From an uncultured Clostridia bacterium (GTDB lineage: Bacteria > Bacillota > Clostridia > Christensenellales > Aristaeellaceae): DNA of 64,000 nucleotides. Position 1 is the first letter of the stretch, and each line of letters begins with the position of its first letter. The DNA lies in contig CAKTXZ010000002.1 in assembly GCA_934632155.1 (NCBI GenBank), positions 62,001-126,000 of the forward strand. The letters run 5' to 3'. Position numbers and translations under genes: made by a program. Below, in pieces: positions 9,450 through 18,133 of this stretch. Under the pieces are notes generated by a model. That model made no database searches. It saw only the letters and a list, made by a program, of their open reading frames with translations, and was not told the origin of the DNA.

Positions 9450-10007
9450 ATGATTACTGCGGGCGATTTCAAAAAGGGTATCACCATCGAATGGGACGGC
9501 GGCGTTTGGAATATCGTTGATTTCCAGCATGTGAAGCCCGGCAAGGGCGCGGCCTTCGTGCGTACCAAGATCAAGAACGTCATGACCGGCGCCGTGGTGG
9601 AGCGTACCTTCAACCCCACCGATAAAATGCCGCGCGCCATCATCGAAACCAAGGAAATGCAGTACCTCTACAACGACGGCGATCTGTATTACTTCATGGA
9701 TCCCGAAACCTACGAGCAGATGCCGCTGGGCAAGGACGCCGTTGAGGACGCGATTCAGTTCGTCAAGGAAAACATGAACGTGACCATCCGCTATTTCAAG
9801 GGTCAGGCCTTCTCCGTGGAAGCGCCCAACTTTGTCGAGCTGGAAATCACCAAGACCGAGCCGGGCTTCAAGGGCGACACCGCCACCAACAACTTCAAGC
9901 CCGCTACCACCGAAACCGGCTACGAGCTGCAGGTGCCGCTCTTTATCAACATCGGCGATGTGATTAAGATCGATACCCGCACGGGCGAATATCTCTCCCG
10001 CGCGTAA
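9450..10007 (+). CDS. efp: Translation elongation factor P
   Basis: A 185-residue EF-P, exactly the usual length, which binds between the P and E sites and relieves ribosome stalling at polyproline. The N-terminal KOW-like domain carries the loop HVKPGKGAAFVR with Lys32 at the tip, the residue modified in other species. Two OB domains follow, ending in GDVIKIDTRTGEYLSRA. GGAGG at 9439-9443 sets the start at 9450 rather than an in-frame ATG at 9414. No EpmA/EpmB-type or YmfI-type modification gene is seen nearby. A small hairpin at 10015-10034 separates it from the next gene. Confidence 0.97.
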   Translation: MITAGDFKKGITIEWDGGVWNIVDFQHVKPGKGAAFVRTKIKNVMTGAVVERTFNPTDKMPRAIIETKEMQYLYNDGDLYYFMDPETYEQMPLGKDAVEDAIQFVKENMNVTIRYFKGQAFSVEAPNFVELEITKTEPGFKGDTATNNFKPATTETGYELQVPLFINIGDVIKIDTRTGEYLSRA

Positions 10008-10014
10008 GCAGTGA

Positions 10015-10034
10015 AAAGGGCCGTGCGGCCCTTT
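10015..10034 (+). terminator. Short hairpin between efp and the CD1247-type gene
   Basis: AAAGGGCC and GGCCCTTT pair around a GTGC loop just after the efp stop. There is no long T run, so it could be an attenuator or a processing/stability element that lowers expression of the next gene. Confidence 0.5.
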
Positions 10035-10070
10035 CTCGCTATTAGGGATTTGAAAAAGGAGGAAGCCACC

Positions 10071-10523
10071 ATGAGCAATCTCACCGATCGCGTTTCCTAT
10101 ATCCGCGGGCTGGCCGAGGGGCTGAAGCTCAGCACCGAAACCGACGAGGGCAAGATCATCGAGAAAATGCTGGATCTGCTTTCCGAAATGGCGGACGACA
10201 TGGAGGAAATGAAGACCAGCCTGAGCGAGCTGGACGAATACGTCGATTCCATCGACAGCGATCTGAGCGACCTTGAGGACGCCGTGTACGACGACGAGGA
10301 AGGCTGCTGCGGCGGCTGCGAGGGCTGCCAGAGCGCGGATGACGACGAGGACGCCGGCGACGAGGACGAGGATGACGAAGAAGGCGAAAACGTGGTCGAG
10401 TATACTTGCCCGCATTGCGGCGAGGAAATGACCTTCGACGTGGAAAACTTCGACTTCGACGAGGATTATCTCTGCCCCAGCTGCCATAAGCCGCTCTTCC
10501 CCGAAACGCCGGACGAAGAATAA
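10071..10523 (+). CDS. CD1247-type small acidic protein with C-terminal zinc ribbon
   Basis: A 150-residue protein of the clostridial CD1247 N-terminal-domain type. Residues 1-75 are a predicted coiled coil (LTDRVSYIRGLAEGLKL, then repeated acidic heptads such as LDEYVDSIDSDLSDLED). A Cys/Gly patch (CCGGCEGC) and a very acidic stretch follow. A C-terminal ribbon with CPHC and CPSC could bind one zinc ion. An ideal AAAGGAGG precedes the ATG. The same gene often follows efp in Clostridia. Its function is not established; the ribbon and coil suggest a protein- or nucleic-acid-binding accessory role. Confidence 0.8.
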   Translation: MSNLTDRVSYIRGLAEGLKLSTETDEGKIIEKMLDLLSEMADDMEEMKTSLSELDEYVDSIDSDLSDLEDAVYDDEEGCCGGCEGCQSADDDEDAGDEDEDDEEGENVVEYTCPHCGEEMTFDVENFDFDEDYLCPSCHKPLFPETPDEE

Positions 10524-10660
10524 GCGACGGCGAAGCGCCTTTCGGCTTTCGGGCGGAGGCGCGCGTTGGGCGGTCGCCGTAGGGCTGCCGCCGGAAAAAC
10601 GCCCCAAAGCGGCCGGCAGCTTCGGCAGCAGGGGCGGCGAAGCCGCGAAAACAAAAATGT

Positions 10661-10717
10661 AAAGCGCTCTGATCTGCATGCTGCGGTCAGGGCGCTTTGG
10701 CTTTTGTTCATTTTTTT
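10661..10717 (+). terminator. Rho-independent terminator after the efp operon
   Basis: A 14-bp stem (AAAGCGCTCTGATC against GGTCAGGGCGCTTT, with three G-T pairs) around a 10-nt loop is followed by a T-rich tail ending in seven T at 10711-10717. It lies 138 bp after the CD1247-type stop. Confidence 0.8.
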
Positions 10718-10881
10718 CTACTGACAAACGCCGTTTGAAAACACGCTTCGAACGGCGGGCCGTACGCTTGAGACGCGCTCAGGCTGAAGCCATGAAACGC
10801 CGGAGATTGCGTACTGTATGCTATGCGAAACGTAGAGGATGCGGGCGCATGCGGTGTGTTGAAGGAAAAGAGGTTAAAGAA

Positions 10882-10983
10882 GGAAGCCGCTCCCTGACTG
10901 CGCCCATGAGCGCCCCCGGCCTTCGCGGGCGATGGCCCTCGCTTCCCGGCTTGGCTCATTGGCCGCTCCAAGGAACGGCTTCC
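10882..10983. repeat. Long intergenic inverted repeat downstream of pyrG
   Basis: Twelve-base arms GGAAGCCGCTCC (10882-10893) and GGAACGGCTTCC (10972-10983) enclose about 78 bp that itself contains pairing segments (CCATGAGC with GCTCATTGG, and GGCC-rich stretches). It lies 15 bp beyond the pyrG stop on the minus strand and may act as its terminator or as an mRNA 3'-end structure. The rest of the 10.52-10.99 kb gap shows no coding signal. Confidence 0.6.
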
Positions 10984-10997
10984 CTTCAACGCGGCGC

Positions 10998-12602
10998 TTA
11001 TTTTGCCTGATGCGCCAATGCTGCGGCGATAAAGCCCTTAAACAGCGGATGCGGCTTGTTGGGACGGGATTTGAATTCGGGATGGAACTGAACGCCGACA
11101 TAGAAAGGACGGTCGCTCAGCTCCACCGTTTCTACCAGCCGCCCGTCGGGCGACAGGCCGGAGAGCGTCAGGCCGCAGCCGGTCAGCGTCTCGCGGTAAT
11201 CGTTGTTGAATTCATAGCGGTGGCGATGCCGCTCCGAAATTTCCGCCGCGCCGTAGCAGCGCGCCATCGTGGTGTTCGGCGCGATGACGCAGGGGAACGC
11301 CCCCAGCCGCAGCGTGCCGCCCTTGTCAATCTCGTCGCTTTGTCCCGGCATAAAATCAATGACCTTATGCGCGCTGTTTTCGTCAAACTCGCCCGAATGC
11401 GCGTCGGAAAGCCCGGCGACGTTGCGCGCGTATTCAATGACCGCAATCTGCATGCCGAGGCAAATGCCGAAATAGGGCAGATCATGCTCACGGGCGTAGC
11501 GCGCGGTCAGAATCATGCCGTCGATGCCGCGGGGGCCGAAGCCGCCGGGCAGAATGACGCCGTCCAGATCCCGCATTTCCTCGCGGAGGCTTTCCTCCGT
11601 CAGGCGCTCCGAATCAATCCAGCGGATGGTCACGTGCGTGTCCAACGCATAGCCGGCGTGCTGCAGCGCCTCGGCTACGGACAGGTATGCATCGTGCAGC
11701 CGCACATATTTGCCGACCAGCCCAATCTGCACGTCGCGCGTGCGCGCCTTGATCCGGCGCACCATTTCCGTCCATTCGCTCAGATCGGGCGGCAGCGTCT
11801 GCAGCCCCAGCTCGCGGCACACCACGGCGGAAAAATCGGCCTTTTCCAGCATCAGCGGCGCTTCGTACAGGCACGGAAGCGTGATGTTTTCGATAACGCA
11901 GTCCGGCTTGACGTTGCAGAACATGGAGATTTTTTTGAAAATGGACGGCTCCAGCGGCTCGTCGCAGCGCAGCACGATGATGTTGGGGTTGATACCCATG
12001 CCCTGCAGTTCCTTGACGGAATGCTGCGTGGGCTTGGATTTGTGCTCGTCCGAGCCGCGCAGGAAGGGCACCAGCGTCACATGGATGAACAGGCTGTTTT
12101 CACGCCCGACCTCCAGCGAGATCTGGCGCACGGCCTCCAGAAAGGGCTGAGATTCGATATCGCCGATCGTGCCGCCGATTTCAGTGATCACCACGTCGGC
12201 GTCCGTCTTGCGCCCCACCCGATACACGAATTCCTTGATTTCGTCCGTGACATGGGGAATTACCTGCACGGTGGAGCCCAGATACCCGCCCTGCCGTTCC
12301 CGGTTGAGCACGTTCCAGTATACCTTGCCCGTGGTCAGGTTGGAATACTTGTTCAGGTTCTCGTCGATGAAGCGCTCATAGTGCCCCAGATCCAGATCGG
12401 TTTCCGCGCCGTCCTCGGTAACGTAGACCTCGCCGTGCTGGTAAGGGCTCATCGTGCCGGGATCGACGTTGATGTAGGGATCCAGCTTCTGCGCAGCGAC
12501 CTTCAGCCCGCGCGCCTTAAGCAGCCGCCCCAGTGAGGCCGCCGTAATGCCCTTGCCGAGCCCTGAAACCACGCCGCCGGTTACAAAAATATACCTGGTC
12601 AT
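10998..12602 (-). CDS. pyrG: CTP synthase
   Basis: A 534-residue enzyme converting UTP, ATP and glutamine to CTP. The N-terminal synthase domain starts MTRYIFVTGGVVSGLGKGI (P-loop) and contains DPYINVDPGTMSP and EIGGTIGDIES. The C-terminal class I glutamine amidotransferase has the nucleophile Cys in YFGICLGMQ and the His/Glu pair in VQFHPEFKSRP. Full length for the family. An upstream ATG at 12608 sits directly on the Shine-Dalgarno site GGGAGG, so 12602 is preferred. It follows glnA by 42 bp with no terminator between them, so glutamine synthesis and this glutamine-consuming step are probably co-transcribed. Confidence 0.97.
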   Translation of the reverse strand: MTRYIFVTGGVVSGLGKGITAASLGRLLKARGLKVAAQKLDPYINVDPGTMSPYQHGEVYVTEDGAETDLDLGHYERFIDENLNKYSNLTTGKVYWNVLNRERQGGYLGSTVQVIPHVTDEIKEFVYRVGRKTDADVVITEIGGTIGDIESQPFLEAVRQISLEVGRENSLFIHVTLVPFLRGSDEHKSKPTQHSVKELQGMGINPNIIVLRCDEPLEPSIFKKISMFCNVKPDCVIENITLPCLYEAPLMLEKADFSAVVCRELGLQTLPPDLSEWTEMVRRIKARTRDVQIGLVGKYVRLHDAYLSVAEALQHAGYALDTHVTIRWIDSERLTEESLREEMRDLDGVILPGGFGPRGIDGMILTARYAREHDLPYFGICLGMQIAVIEYARNVAGLSDAHSGEFDENSAHKVIDFMPGQSDEIDKGGTLRLGAFPCVIAPNTTMARCYGAAEISERHRHRYEFNNDYRETLTGCGLTLSGLSPDGRLVETVELSDRPFYVGVQFHPEFKSRPNKPHPLFKGFIAAALAHQAK

Positions 12603-12644
12603 GTGCATCCTCCCATGCCTGATTGGCTTGACGCCCGATGCATT

Positions 12645-13976
12645 TTAATAGGTGATGAGATATTTGTCAAGCTCCCAATCGCTCACATGGGTGCGGTAGG
12701 CGTCCCATTCCCTCTCCTTGCCGGATACGTACTGCGCGACCACATGCTCGCCCAGCGCGGCGCAGATCAGCTTGTCCTGCTTCATCGCGTCGATGGCCTC
12801 GCGCAGCGTGCCCGGCAGGCTGTGGATGCCGCGGGCGGCGCGCTCCTGAGCGGTCATGGCGAAAATGTTGTCGGTGATTTCCTTGGGCGGCTCCAGCCTT
12901 TTCTCAATACCGTCCAAGCCCGCCGCAAGGCAAACCGTCAGCGCCAGATAGGGGTTGCACGCAGGGTCGGGGCAGCGCAGCTCAACGCGCGTGGCCTGCC
13001 CGCGGGCGGCGGGAATACGAATCAGCGCCGAACGGTTGGAGGCCGACCACGCCGTATAGCACGGCGCTTCATAGCCGGGCACCAGCCGCTTGTAGGAATT
13101 GACCAGCGGGTTGAGAATCGCCGTCATGCCGGAAATGTGGTGCAGCAGGCCGGCGATAAAATGATATGCATCTTCAGACAGACGACGGCTGTCCGTTTCG
13201 TCAAAGAAAACGTTTTTGCCGTCCTTGAACAGGGACATGTTGGTGTGCATGCCGCTGCCGTTGATGCCGAAAATGGGCTTGGGCATAAAGGTGGCGTGCA
13301 GGCCGTTCTTCTGCGCGATGGTTTTGACCGCCATCTTGAAGGTCATGATGTTATCCGCCGCCGTGAGCGCCGGCGCGTAGCGGAAGTCGATCTCGTGCTG
13401 CCCCGCAGCCACCTCGTGGTGAGAGGCCTCAATTTCAAAGCCCATCTGCTCCAGCGTCACGCAGATTTCGCTGCGCGTGCTTTCGCCGTGGTCCAGCGGG
13501 CCCAGATCAAAATAGCCCGCTTCGTCGTTGGTCGCCGTGGTGGGCTTGCCCGCCGCGTCCGTCTGGAAGAGGAAGAATTCGCATTCCGGGCCGACGTTGA
13601 AGGAATAGCCCATATCCGCCGCTTTTTTCAGCATCCGCCGCAGCGCGCCGCGCGGATCCCCGACAAAGGGCGTGCCGTCGGGGTTATAAACATCGCAAAT
13701 CAGGCGCGCCACCCGGCCGTGCTCGCGCCGCCACGGCAAAATGGTGAAGGTGTCCAGATCGGGGCGCAGATACTGGTCGGATTCCTGAATGCGCACAAAG
13801 CCCTCGATTGAGCTGCCGTCGATCATGATTTCATTGTTCACGGCCTTCTCAATCTGCGACGCGGTGATGGCGACGTTCTTCATCTGCCCGAAAATGTCGG
13901 CGAACTGCAGCCGAATGAACTCCACGTTTTCCTCATGCACCATATGAATAATGTCTTCCCGCGTATACCTGCTCAT
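12645..13976 (-). CDS. glnA: Glutamine synthetase type I
   Basis: A 443-residue GSI enzyme that makes glutamine from glutamate and ammonia with ATP. Family signatures are present: DGSSIEGF near residue 60, PECEFFLF, the ATP-binding NGSGMHTNMSLF and the Arg-rich KRLVPGYEAP/NRSALIRIP region. Length fits the GSI-alpha group, the feedback-inhibited Firmicutes type. It lacks the GSI-beta adenylylation tyrosine region as far as can be judged by length. AAAGGAGGG sets the start at 13976. A strong sigma-A promoter (14050-14078) and a 5'-end stem-loop (14005-14037) precede it. No glnR-type regulator gene is adjacent. Confidence 0.96.
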   Translation of the reverse strand: MSRYTREDIIHMVHEENVEFIRLQFADIFGQMKNVAITASQIEKAVNNEIMIDGSSIEGFVRIQESDQYLRPDLDTFTILPWRREHGRVARLICDVYNPDGTPFVGDPRGALRRMLKKAADMGYSFNVGPECEFFLFQTDAAGKPTTATNDEAGYFDLGPLDHGESTRSEICVTLEQMGFEIEASHHEVAAGQHEIDFRYAPALTAADNIMTFKMAVKTIAQKNGLHATFMPKPIFGINGSGMHTNMSLFKDGKNVFFDETDSRRLSEDAYHFIAGLLHHISGMTAILNPLVNSYKRLVPGYEAPCYTAWSASNRSALIRIPAARGQATRVELRCPDPACNPYLALTVCLAAGLDGIEKRLEPPKEITDNIFAMTAQERAARGIHSLPGTLREAIDAMKQDKLICAALGEHVVAQYVSGKEREWDAYRTHVSDWELDKYLITY

Positions 13977-14004
13977 ACCGGAACCCTCCTTTTGCAAATA
14001 AAGA

Positions 14005-14037
14005 GAGCAAGCGTGCCGCTACACAGCACCCTTGCTC
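14005..14037 (-). promoter_or_regulatory. Stem-loop at the 5' end of the glnA transcript
   Basis: GAGCAAGGGTGC pairs with GCACGCTTGCTC (11 of 12 positions) around a nine-base loop. It begins only a few bases after the predicted transcription start (about 14043) and ends some 14 bases before the ribosome-binding site. It may protect the 5' end or act as an RNA or protein target. No known glutamine riboswitch or T-box pattern was recognised. Confidence 0.45.
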
Positions 14038-14049
14038 TGCAATGCAGGT

Positions 14050-14078
14050 ATCATAGCAAAAAGCCCGTTTCTTGTCAA
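14050..14078 (-). promoter_or_regulatory. Sigma-A promoter of glnA-pyrG
   Basis: On the minus strand a perfect TTGACA (14073-14078), a 17-bp spacer and TATGAT (14050-14055). This is one of the best promoter matches in the window. Confidence 0.8.
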
Positions 14079-14132
14079 CCGTGATTCCCTGAAAAAAATG
14101 TATCTTTTTTGTTTGCAAAATCCGGTTGAAAA

Positions 14133-15194
14133 TCAGCGCTCGATTTCATGAATCAGGCCGAGCACCGCCTGCGTGCCGTCGGCCGGCGGCGCGCTTTGCA
14201 TACGCGCGACGAGGCTGTCCCCGTCCTCGACCAGCCGGATGAGCGCGTCGTAGAGGGCGTCGGGCGTCATGTCCTGCTGCTGCAGCACATGGCACAGCCC
14301 GCGCTTGCGGAAGGATTCCGCGTTGAGAATCTGGTCGCCGCGGCTGGCGCCCTTGGGATAGGGCACCAGCAGCATGGGCTTTTTCAACGCCTGAAATTCG
14401 CAAAGCGCGTTGCTGCCTGCGCGGGAAAGCACATAATCTGCGCAGGCCAGCACGTCGGGCAGGTCGTCGGAAAGAAACTCAAACTGCTTGTAGCCTGCCA
14501 ATGCGCTCAGGCTCTCGTCCAGATTGCCCTTGCCGGTAATGTGCGCCACGTCCATTTTTTCCAGAAGCCTTGGCAGCGCGCCGCGCAGCGCCTTGTTGAC
14601 GCTCTGTGCGCCGAGACTGCCGCCCATCATCAGCAGCACGGGCCTTTTCCCCGTAAAGCCGCACAGCCTCAGGCCGCGCTCCCGCGTGCCGTTAAAGAGC
14701 GCCGGCCGCATCGGAGTGCCCGTGCAAACCGCCTTGCTTCCCAGCGCCGCGGCGCATTCAGGAAACGTTGTGGCGACTTTTTTGGCAAAGCGCGCGCAGA
14801 TTTTGTTCGCCAGCCCGGGCGTCAGATCGCTTTCATGACACAGCACGGGCACCCGATGCAGCCACGCGCCGATAACCACCGGCACGGACACGAACCCGCC
14901 CTTGGAAAAGCATACGTCGGGCTTGATTTTGCCCATCAAATGCGCCGCCTGAAAGCAGCCCGCGATCACGCGGAACGGATCGGTAAAGTTTTTCCAGTCG
15001 AAGTACCGGCGCAGCTTGCCGCTCTTGACGGCGTGATAGGTTACGCCCTCCAGCGTCATCATTTTATGCTCGATGCCGTCCTGCGTGCCGATATAATGCA
15101 CCTGATAGCCTTCCTGCAGCAAATGCGGCAAAACGGCCAGATGCGGGGTTACGTGCCCCGCCGTGCCGCCGCCCGTGAGCACAATTTTCTTCAA
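14133..15194 (-). CDS. murG: MurG, UDP-GlcNAc:lipid I N-acetylglucosaminyltransferase
   Basis: A 353-residue peripheral membrane GT28 glycosyltransferase that converts lipid I to lipid II. The glycine-rich N-terminal loop LTGGGTAGHVTPH, the middle FSKGGFVSVPV and the C-terminal donor-site region (SRAGSNALCEFQALKKPMLLVPYP) are all present. The start is probably TTG at 15194, 8 bp after GGGGAGG; an in-frame GTG at 15200 is too close to the site, and the open frame upstream is not MurG. It is not inside a dcw cluster here. Its own promoter is at 15250-15279. The gene diverges from the glycerol-phosphate operon. Confidence 0.94.
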   Translation of the reverse strand: MKKIVLTGGGTAGHVTPHLAVLPHLLQEGYQVHYIGTQDGIEHKMMTLEGVTYHAVKSGKLRRYFDWKNFTDPFRVIAGCFQAAHLMGKIKPDVCFSKGGFVSVPVVIGAWLHRVPVLCHESDLTPGLANKICARFAKKVATTFPECAAALGSKAVCTGTPMRPALFNGTRERGLRLCGFTGKRPVLLMMGGSLGAQSVNKALRGALPRLLEKMDVAHITGKGNLDESLSALAGYKQFEFLSDDLPDVLACADYVLSRAGSNALCEFQALKKPMLLVPYPKGASRGDQILNAESFRKRGLCHVLQQQDMTPDALYDALIRLVEDGDSLVARMQSAPPADGTQAVLGLIHEIER

Positions 15195-15249
15195 GTTCAC
15201 AGCCTCCCCTGTCCGCCGAAGCGGTTGCGTTTCCATTACGGTACATTCC

Positions 15250-15279
15250 ATTATAGCACAGCCGCCGCGGGATATACAA
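15250..15279 (-). promoter_or_regulatory. Sigma-A promoter of murG
   Basis: On the minus strand TTGTAT (15274-15279), an 18-bp spacer and a perfect TATAAT (15250-15255), about 56 bp upstream of the murG start. Confidence 0.65.
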
Positions 15280-15337
15280 GCGCGGCGCGGAAAATGTCGC
15301 GCGGCCCGCTTTTTCAATGCCGGCAACGGGGTTTTTC

Positions 15338-15366
15338 TTGCAATTGGCGGCGCGGCATGATAAAAT
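15338..15366 (+). promoter_or_regulatory. Sigma-A promoter of the glycerol-phosphate operon
   Basis: TTGCAA (15338-15343), a 17-bp spacer and TAAAAT (15361-15366), about 70 bp upstream of the GlpA-like gene. Confidence 0.6.
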
Positions 15367-15435
15367 GTACCTTGAAAAAAACCGAACGCGCGGGCGCTTT
15401 TTTGCCCGGCGCTTCGCAAAGGAGACGGCAACATC

Positions 15436-16875
15436 ATGTATGACGTGGCAATCATCGGCTGCGGCGTAATCGGCGCGGCTGCGGCGTATGCGCTGAGCCA
15501 ATACAAGCTGGACGTTGTAATGCTGGAAAAGGAAAACGACGTCGCCATGGGCGCTTCCCGCGCCAACAGCGCCATTATTCACGCAGGCTACGACCCGAAG
15601 CCCGGCACGCTCATGGCGAAGCTGAACGTCGAGGGCAACGCCATGACCGAGGCGCTGTGCCGGGCGCTTTCCGTGCCCTTTCGGCGCGTCGGCTCGCTGG
15701 TAATCGCCTTTTCGGAGGCGGAGATGGAAACGCTGCGCGCGCTGTATCGGCGCGGCGTGGAAAACGGCGTGCCCGGGCTGGAAATATGGGATGCGGACAG
15801 GCTGCGCCGGGAGGAGCCGGAGGTCAGCGCGCAGGCGCAGGGCGCGCTTTTTGCGCCTACGGCCGGTATTATCAGCCCGTGGGATTATACGCTGGCCTTT
15901 GCCGAAACGGCGGTGACGAACGGCGCGCGGCTGCTGCGCTCCACGGAGGTTACCGGCATTTCGCCCGCTGTGGATCATTACGTGCTGCATACCAACCGCG
16001 GCGACGTCGCCGCACGCTATGTCGTGAACGCGGCGGGCGTTGAAAGCGGCCGCGTGCATGAAATGGTTGCCGGCCGGACGTTTGAGATTCGGCCCAGCCG
16101 CGGCGAATATTATCTGATGGATAAATGCGAGGGCGGCCGCGCGCATCATGTGCTCTTTCAGTGCCCCCATGCGGATGGCAAGGGCGTGCTGGTCGCGCCC
16201 ACGGTGGACGGCAACCTGATTGTCGGGCCCAACGCGCAGGGCGTGGACAGCGAACGGGATGTGAACAACACCGCCGAGGGCATGGCCTTTGTGCGGGAAA
16301 AAGCGCTGAAAACCGTGCCCGGCGTGAATTTCCGCAATTCGATTCGCAATTTTGCCGGTGTGCGCGCCAATTCCGATCAGGATGAGTTTCAGATCGGCGT
16401 GGCCGCGCCGCGCTTTATCGATTTGGCGGCCATCAAATCTCCCGGATTATCTTCTGCGCCCGCGATTGCAAAGCTGTGCGTTGAGCTGCTGCGGGAATGC
16501 GGCCTTGAGGCGGAAGCGAAGGAGCATCCCGTCACAACGCGTGAAAAGGTACGCTTCAAGCATTTGAGCGACGCCGAAAAGCAGAAAATGCTTCAAAAAA
16601 ATCCGCTCTACGGCCGGGTGATCTGCCGCTGCGAAACCATTACGGAGGGGGAGATCGTCGACGCGATGCATTCGCCCATTCCGCCCTGCAGCGTGGACGG
16701 CGTGAAGCGCCGCGCGGGCAGCGGCATGGGGCGGTGTCAAGGCGGCTTCTGCGGGCCGCGCGTATTGGATATTCTCAGCCGGGAGATGCATATCGACCCC
16801 CTGAGCGTGCTGCAGGACGGCGAGGGCAGCTTCATTCTGCTCTCCGAAACCAAACGGGAGGCGGCGAAAAAATGA
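15436..16875 (+). CDS. FAD-dependent glycerol-3-phosphate dehydrogenase, GlpA-like, with BFD-like [2Fe-2S] domain
   Basis: A 479-residue flavoprotein. The N-terminal FAD site IIGCGVIGAAAAYAL and MLEKENDVAMGASRANS match the DAO/GlpA/L-2-hydroxyglutarate oxidase family. Residues 400-455 form a BFD-like [2Fe-2S]-binding domain with CRCE, a Cys in PPCSVDGVKRRAGSGMG and CQGGFC, as in anaerobic GlpA. Likely reaction: glycerol-3-phosphate to dihydroxyacetone phosphate, with electrons passed to the next flavoprotein. The start has GGAGAC upstream. The stop overlaps the next ATG (ATGA), so the two are translationally coupled. Related family members oxidise 2-hydroxy acids, so the substrate is an inference from context. 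Confidence 0.85.
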   Translation: MYDVAIIGCGVIGAAAAYALSQYKLDVVMLEKENDVAMGASRANSAIIHAGYDPKPGTLMAKLNVEGNAMTEALCRALSVPFRRVGSLVIAFSEAEMETLRALYRRGVENGVPGLEIWDADRLRREEPEVSAQAQGALFAPTAGIISPWDYTLAFAETAVTNGARLLRSTEVTGISPAVDHYVLHTNRGDVAARYVVNAAGVESGRVHEMVAGRTFEIRPSRGEYYLMDKCEGGRAHHVLFQCPHADGKGVLVAPTVDGNLIVGPNAQGVDSERDVNNTAEGMAFVREKALKTVPGVNFRNSIRNFAGVRANSDQDEFQIGVAAPRFIDLAAIKSPGLSSAPAIAKLCVELLRECGLEAEAKEHPVTTREKVRFKHLSDAEKQKMLQKNPLYGRVICRCETITEGEIVDAMHSPIPPCSVDGVKRRAGSGMGRCQGGFCGPRVLDILSREMHIDPLSVLQDGEGSFILLSETKREAAKK

Positions 16876-18128
16876 TGTATGATCTGATCGTGGTGGGCGG
16901 GGGCCCGGCCGGCCTTGCCGCGGCCAACAGCGCGTGGCGCAAGGGATTAAAGAATATTCTGATTATCGAGCGCGACAAAGAACTGGGCGGCATCCTGAAC
17001 CAGTGCATTCATAACGGCTTCGGCTTGCACCGCTTTAAGGAAGAGCTGACCGGCCCCGAATACGCTGGGCGCTTCATCGATATGCTGGGCGATACGGGCG
17101 TGCAGGTTATGCTGGACGCGATGGTGCTGGAGATTACGCCGCGCCGCGAGGTGCGCGTGATCAGCGCGGAGAAGGGCTATCAGACGCTTCAGGCTCAATC
17201 CATCGTGCTGGCGATGGGCTGCCGGGAGCGTACGCGCGGCGCGATCGCCATTCCGGGCGCCCGCCCGGCGGGCGTGTTCACCGCAGGCAGCGCGCAGCGC
17301 TATCTGAACATGGAAGGCTATATGGTGGGCAAGCGCGTGGTGATTCTGGGCAGCGGCGATATTGGCCTGATTATGGCGCGCCGCATGACGCTCGAGGGCG
17401 CGAAGGTGCTGGCCTGTGTGGAGGTTATGCCCTATTCGGGAGGCCTGATGCGCAATATCGTGCAATGCCTCAAGGACTGGGATATACCGCTCTACCTGTC
17501 CCACACCATCACCAATATTCAGGCCGAGAACGGCCGTGTTTCGCATGTGACCGTTTCCCGCGTGGATGAACGCCGCAGCCCCATTCCGGGCAGCGAAATG
17601 GAATTTGACTGCGACACCGTGCTGCTTTCCGTCGGCCTGATTCCCGAAAACGAATTGACGCGCGCCGCCGGGATCGTTATGGACAGCCGCACCAACGGCG
17701 CTGTGGTGTATGAGAATATGGAAACCAGCACGCCGGGCATTTTCGCCTGCGGCAACGTGGTGCATGTGCATGATCTGGTGGATTATGTTTCCGCCGAGAG
17801 CGAGCGCGCGGGCGCGGCGGCGGCGGAATATGCGCTCAATCCGCCGGCGGAAGAAAAGGCGGTATCGCTCGTCAACGGCGACGGCGTTTCCTACACCGTG
17901 CCGCAGCGAATCCGCGTGCCGCGCGTGGCCAAGCTGGCGGATGTGTTCTTCCGCGTGCGGCAGGTGTATGGCGAAAGCGTGATCGAGGTTCGCGAGGGCG
18001 AAAAAGTGCTGGCTGCTTTTAAGCGCGACCATATGGCGCCGGGCGAAATGGAGCATATTCTGCTTACGCGCGCGGTGCTGGATCAAATTCAGAGCGGGGA
18101 AATTACCGTCAGCGCGAGGGAGGCGTGA
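16872..18128 (+). CDS. NAD(P)/FAD-dependent oxidoreductase, GlpB-partner type
   Basis: A 418-residue class II pyridine-nucleotide oxidoreductase. The FAD motif VVGGGPAGLAAANSAW is N-terminal. An NAD-binding segment VVILGSGDIGLIMARR is central, and GIFACGNVVHVHDLVD is the second FAD contact. No CxxxxC redox disulfide is seen near the first motif, so it is not a classical disulfide reductase. It probably links the GlpA-like enzyme to NAD(P) or another carrier. It overlaps its upstream neighbour by 4 bp and its downstream neighbour's Shine-Dalgarno site. GlpA-like, this protein and DUF1667 form a recurrent clostridial trio. Confidence 0.85.
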   Translation: MMYDLIVVGGGPAGLAAANSAWRKGLKNILIIERDKELGGILNQCIHNGFGLHRFKEELTGPEYAGRFIDMLGDTGVQVMLDAMVLEITPRREVRVISAEKGYQTLQAQSIVLAMGCRERTRGAIAIPGARPAGVFTAGSAQRYLNMEGYMVGKRVVILGSGDIGLIMARRMTLEGAKVLACVEVMPYSGGLMRNIVQCLKDWDIPLYLSHTITNIQAENGRVSHVTVSRVDERRSPIPGSEMEFDCDTVLLSVGLIPENELTRAAGIVMDSRTNGAVVYENMETSTPGIFACGNVVHVHDLVDYVSAESERAGAAAAEYALNPPAEEKAVSLVNGDGVSYTVPQRIRVPRVAKLADVFFRVRQVYGESVIEVREGEKVLAAFKRDHMAPGEMEHILLTRAVLDQIQSGEITVSAREA

Positions 18129-18133
18129 GCGAA

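Noticed and set aside
10932..12536. Plus-strand open frame of 534 codons across pyrG
   Set aside because: An antisense shadow of a highly conserved enzyme. The CTP synthase motifs on the minus strand are decisive.
14005..14078. Glutamine riboswitch or T-box in the glnA leader
   Set aside because: The leader is only about 65 nt and lacks the conserved sequence blocks of those classes; only a simple stem-loop is present.
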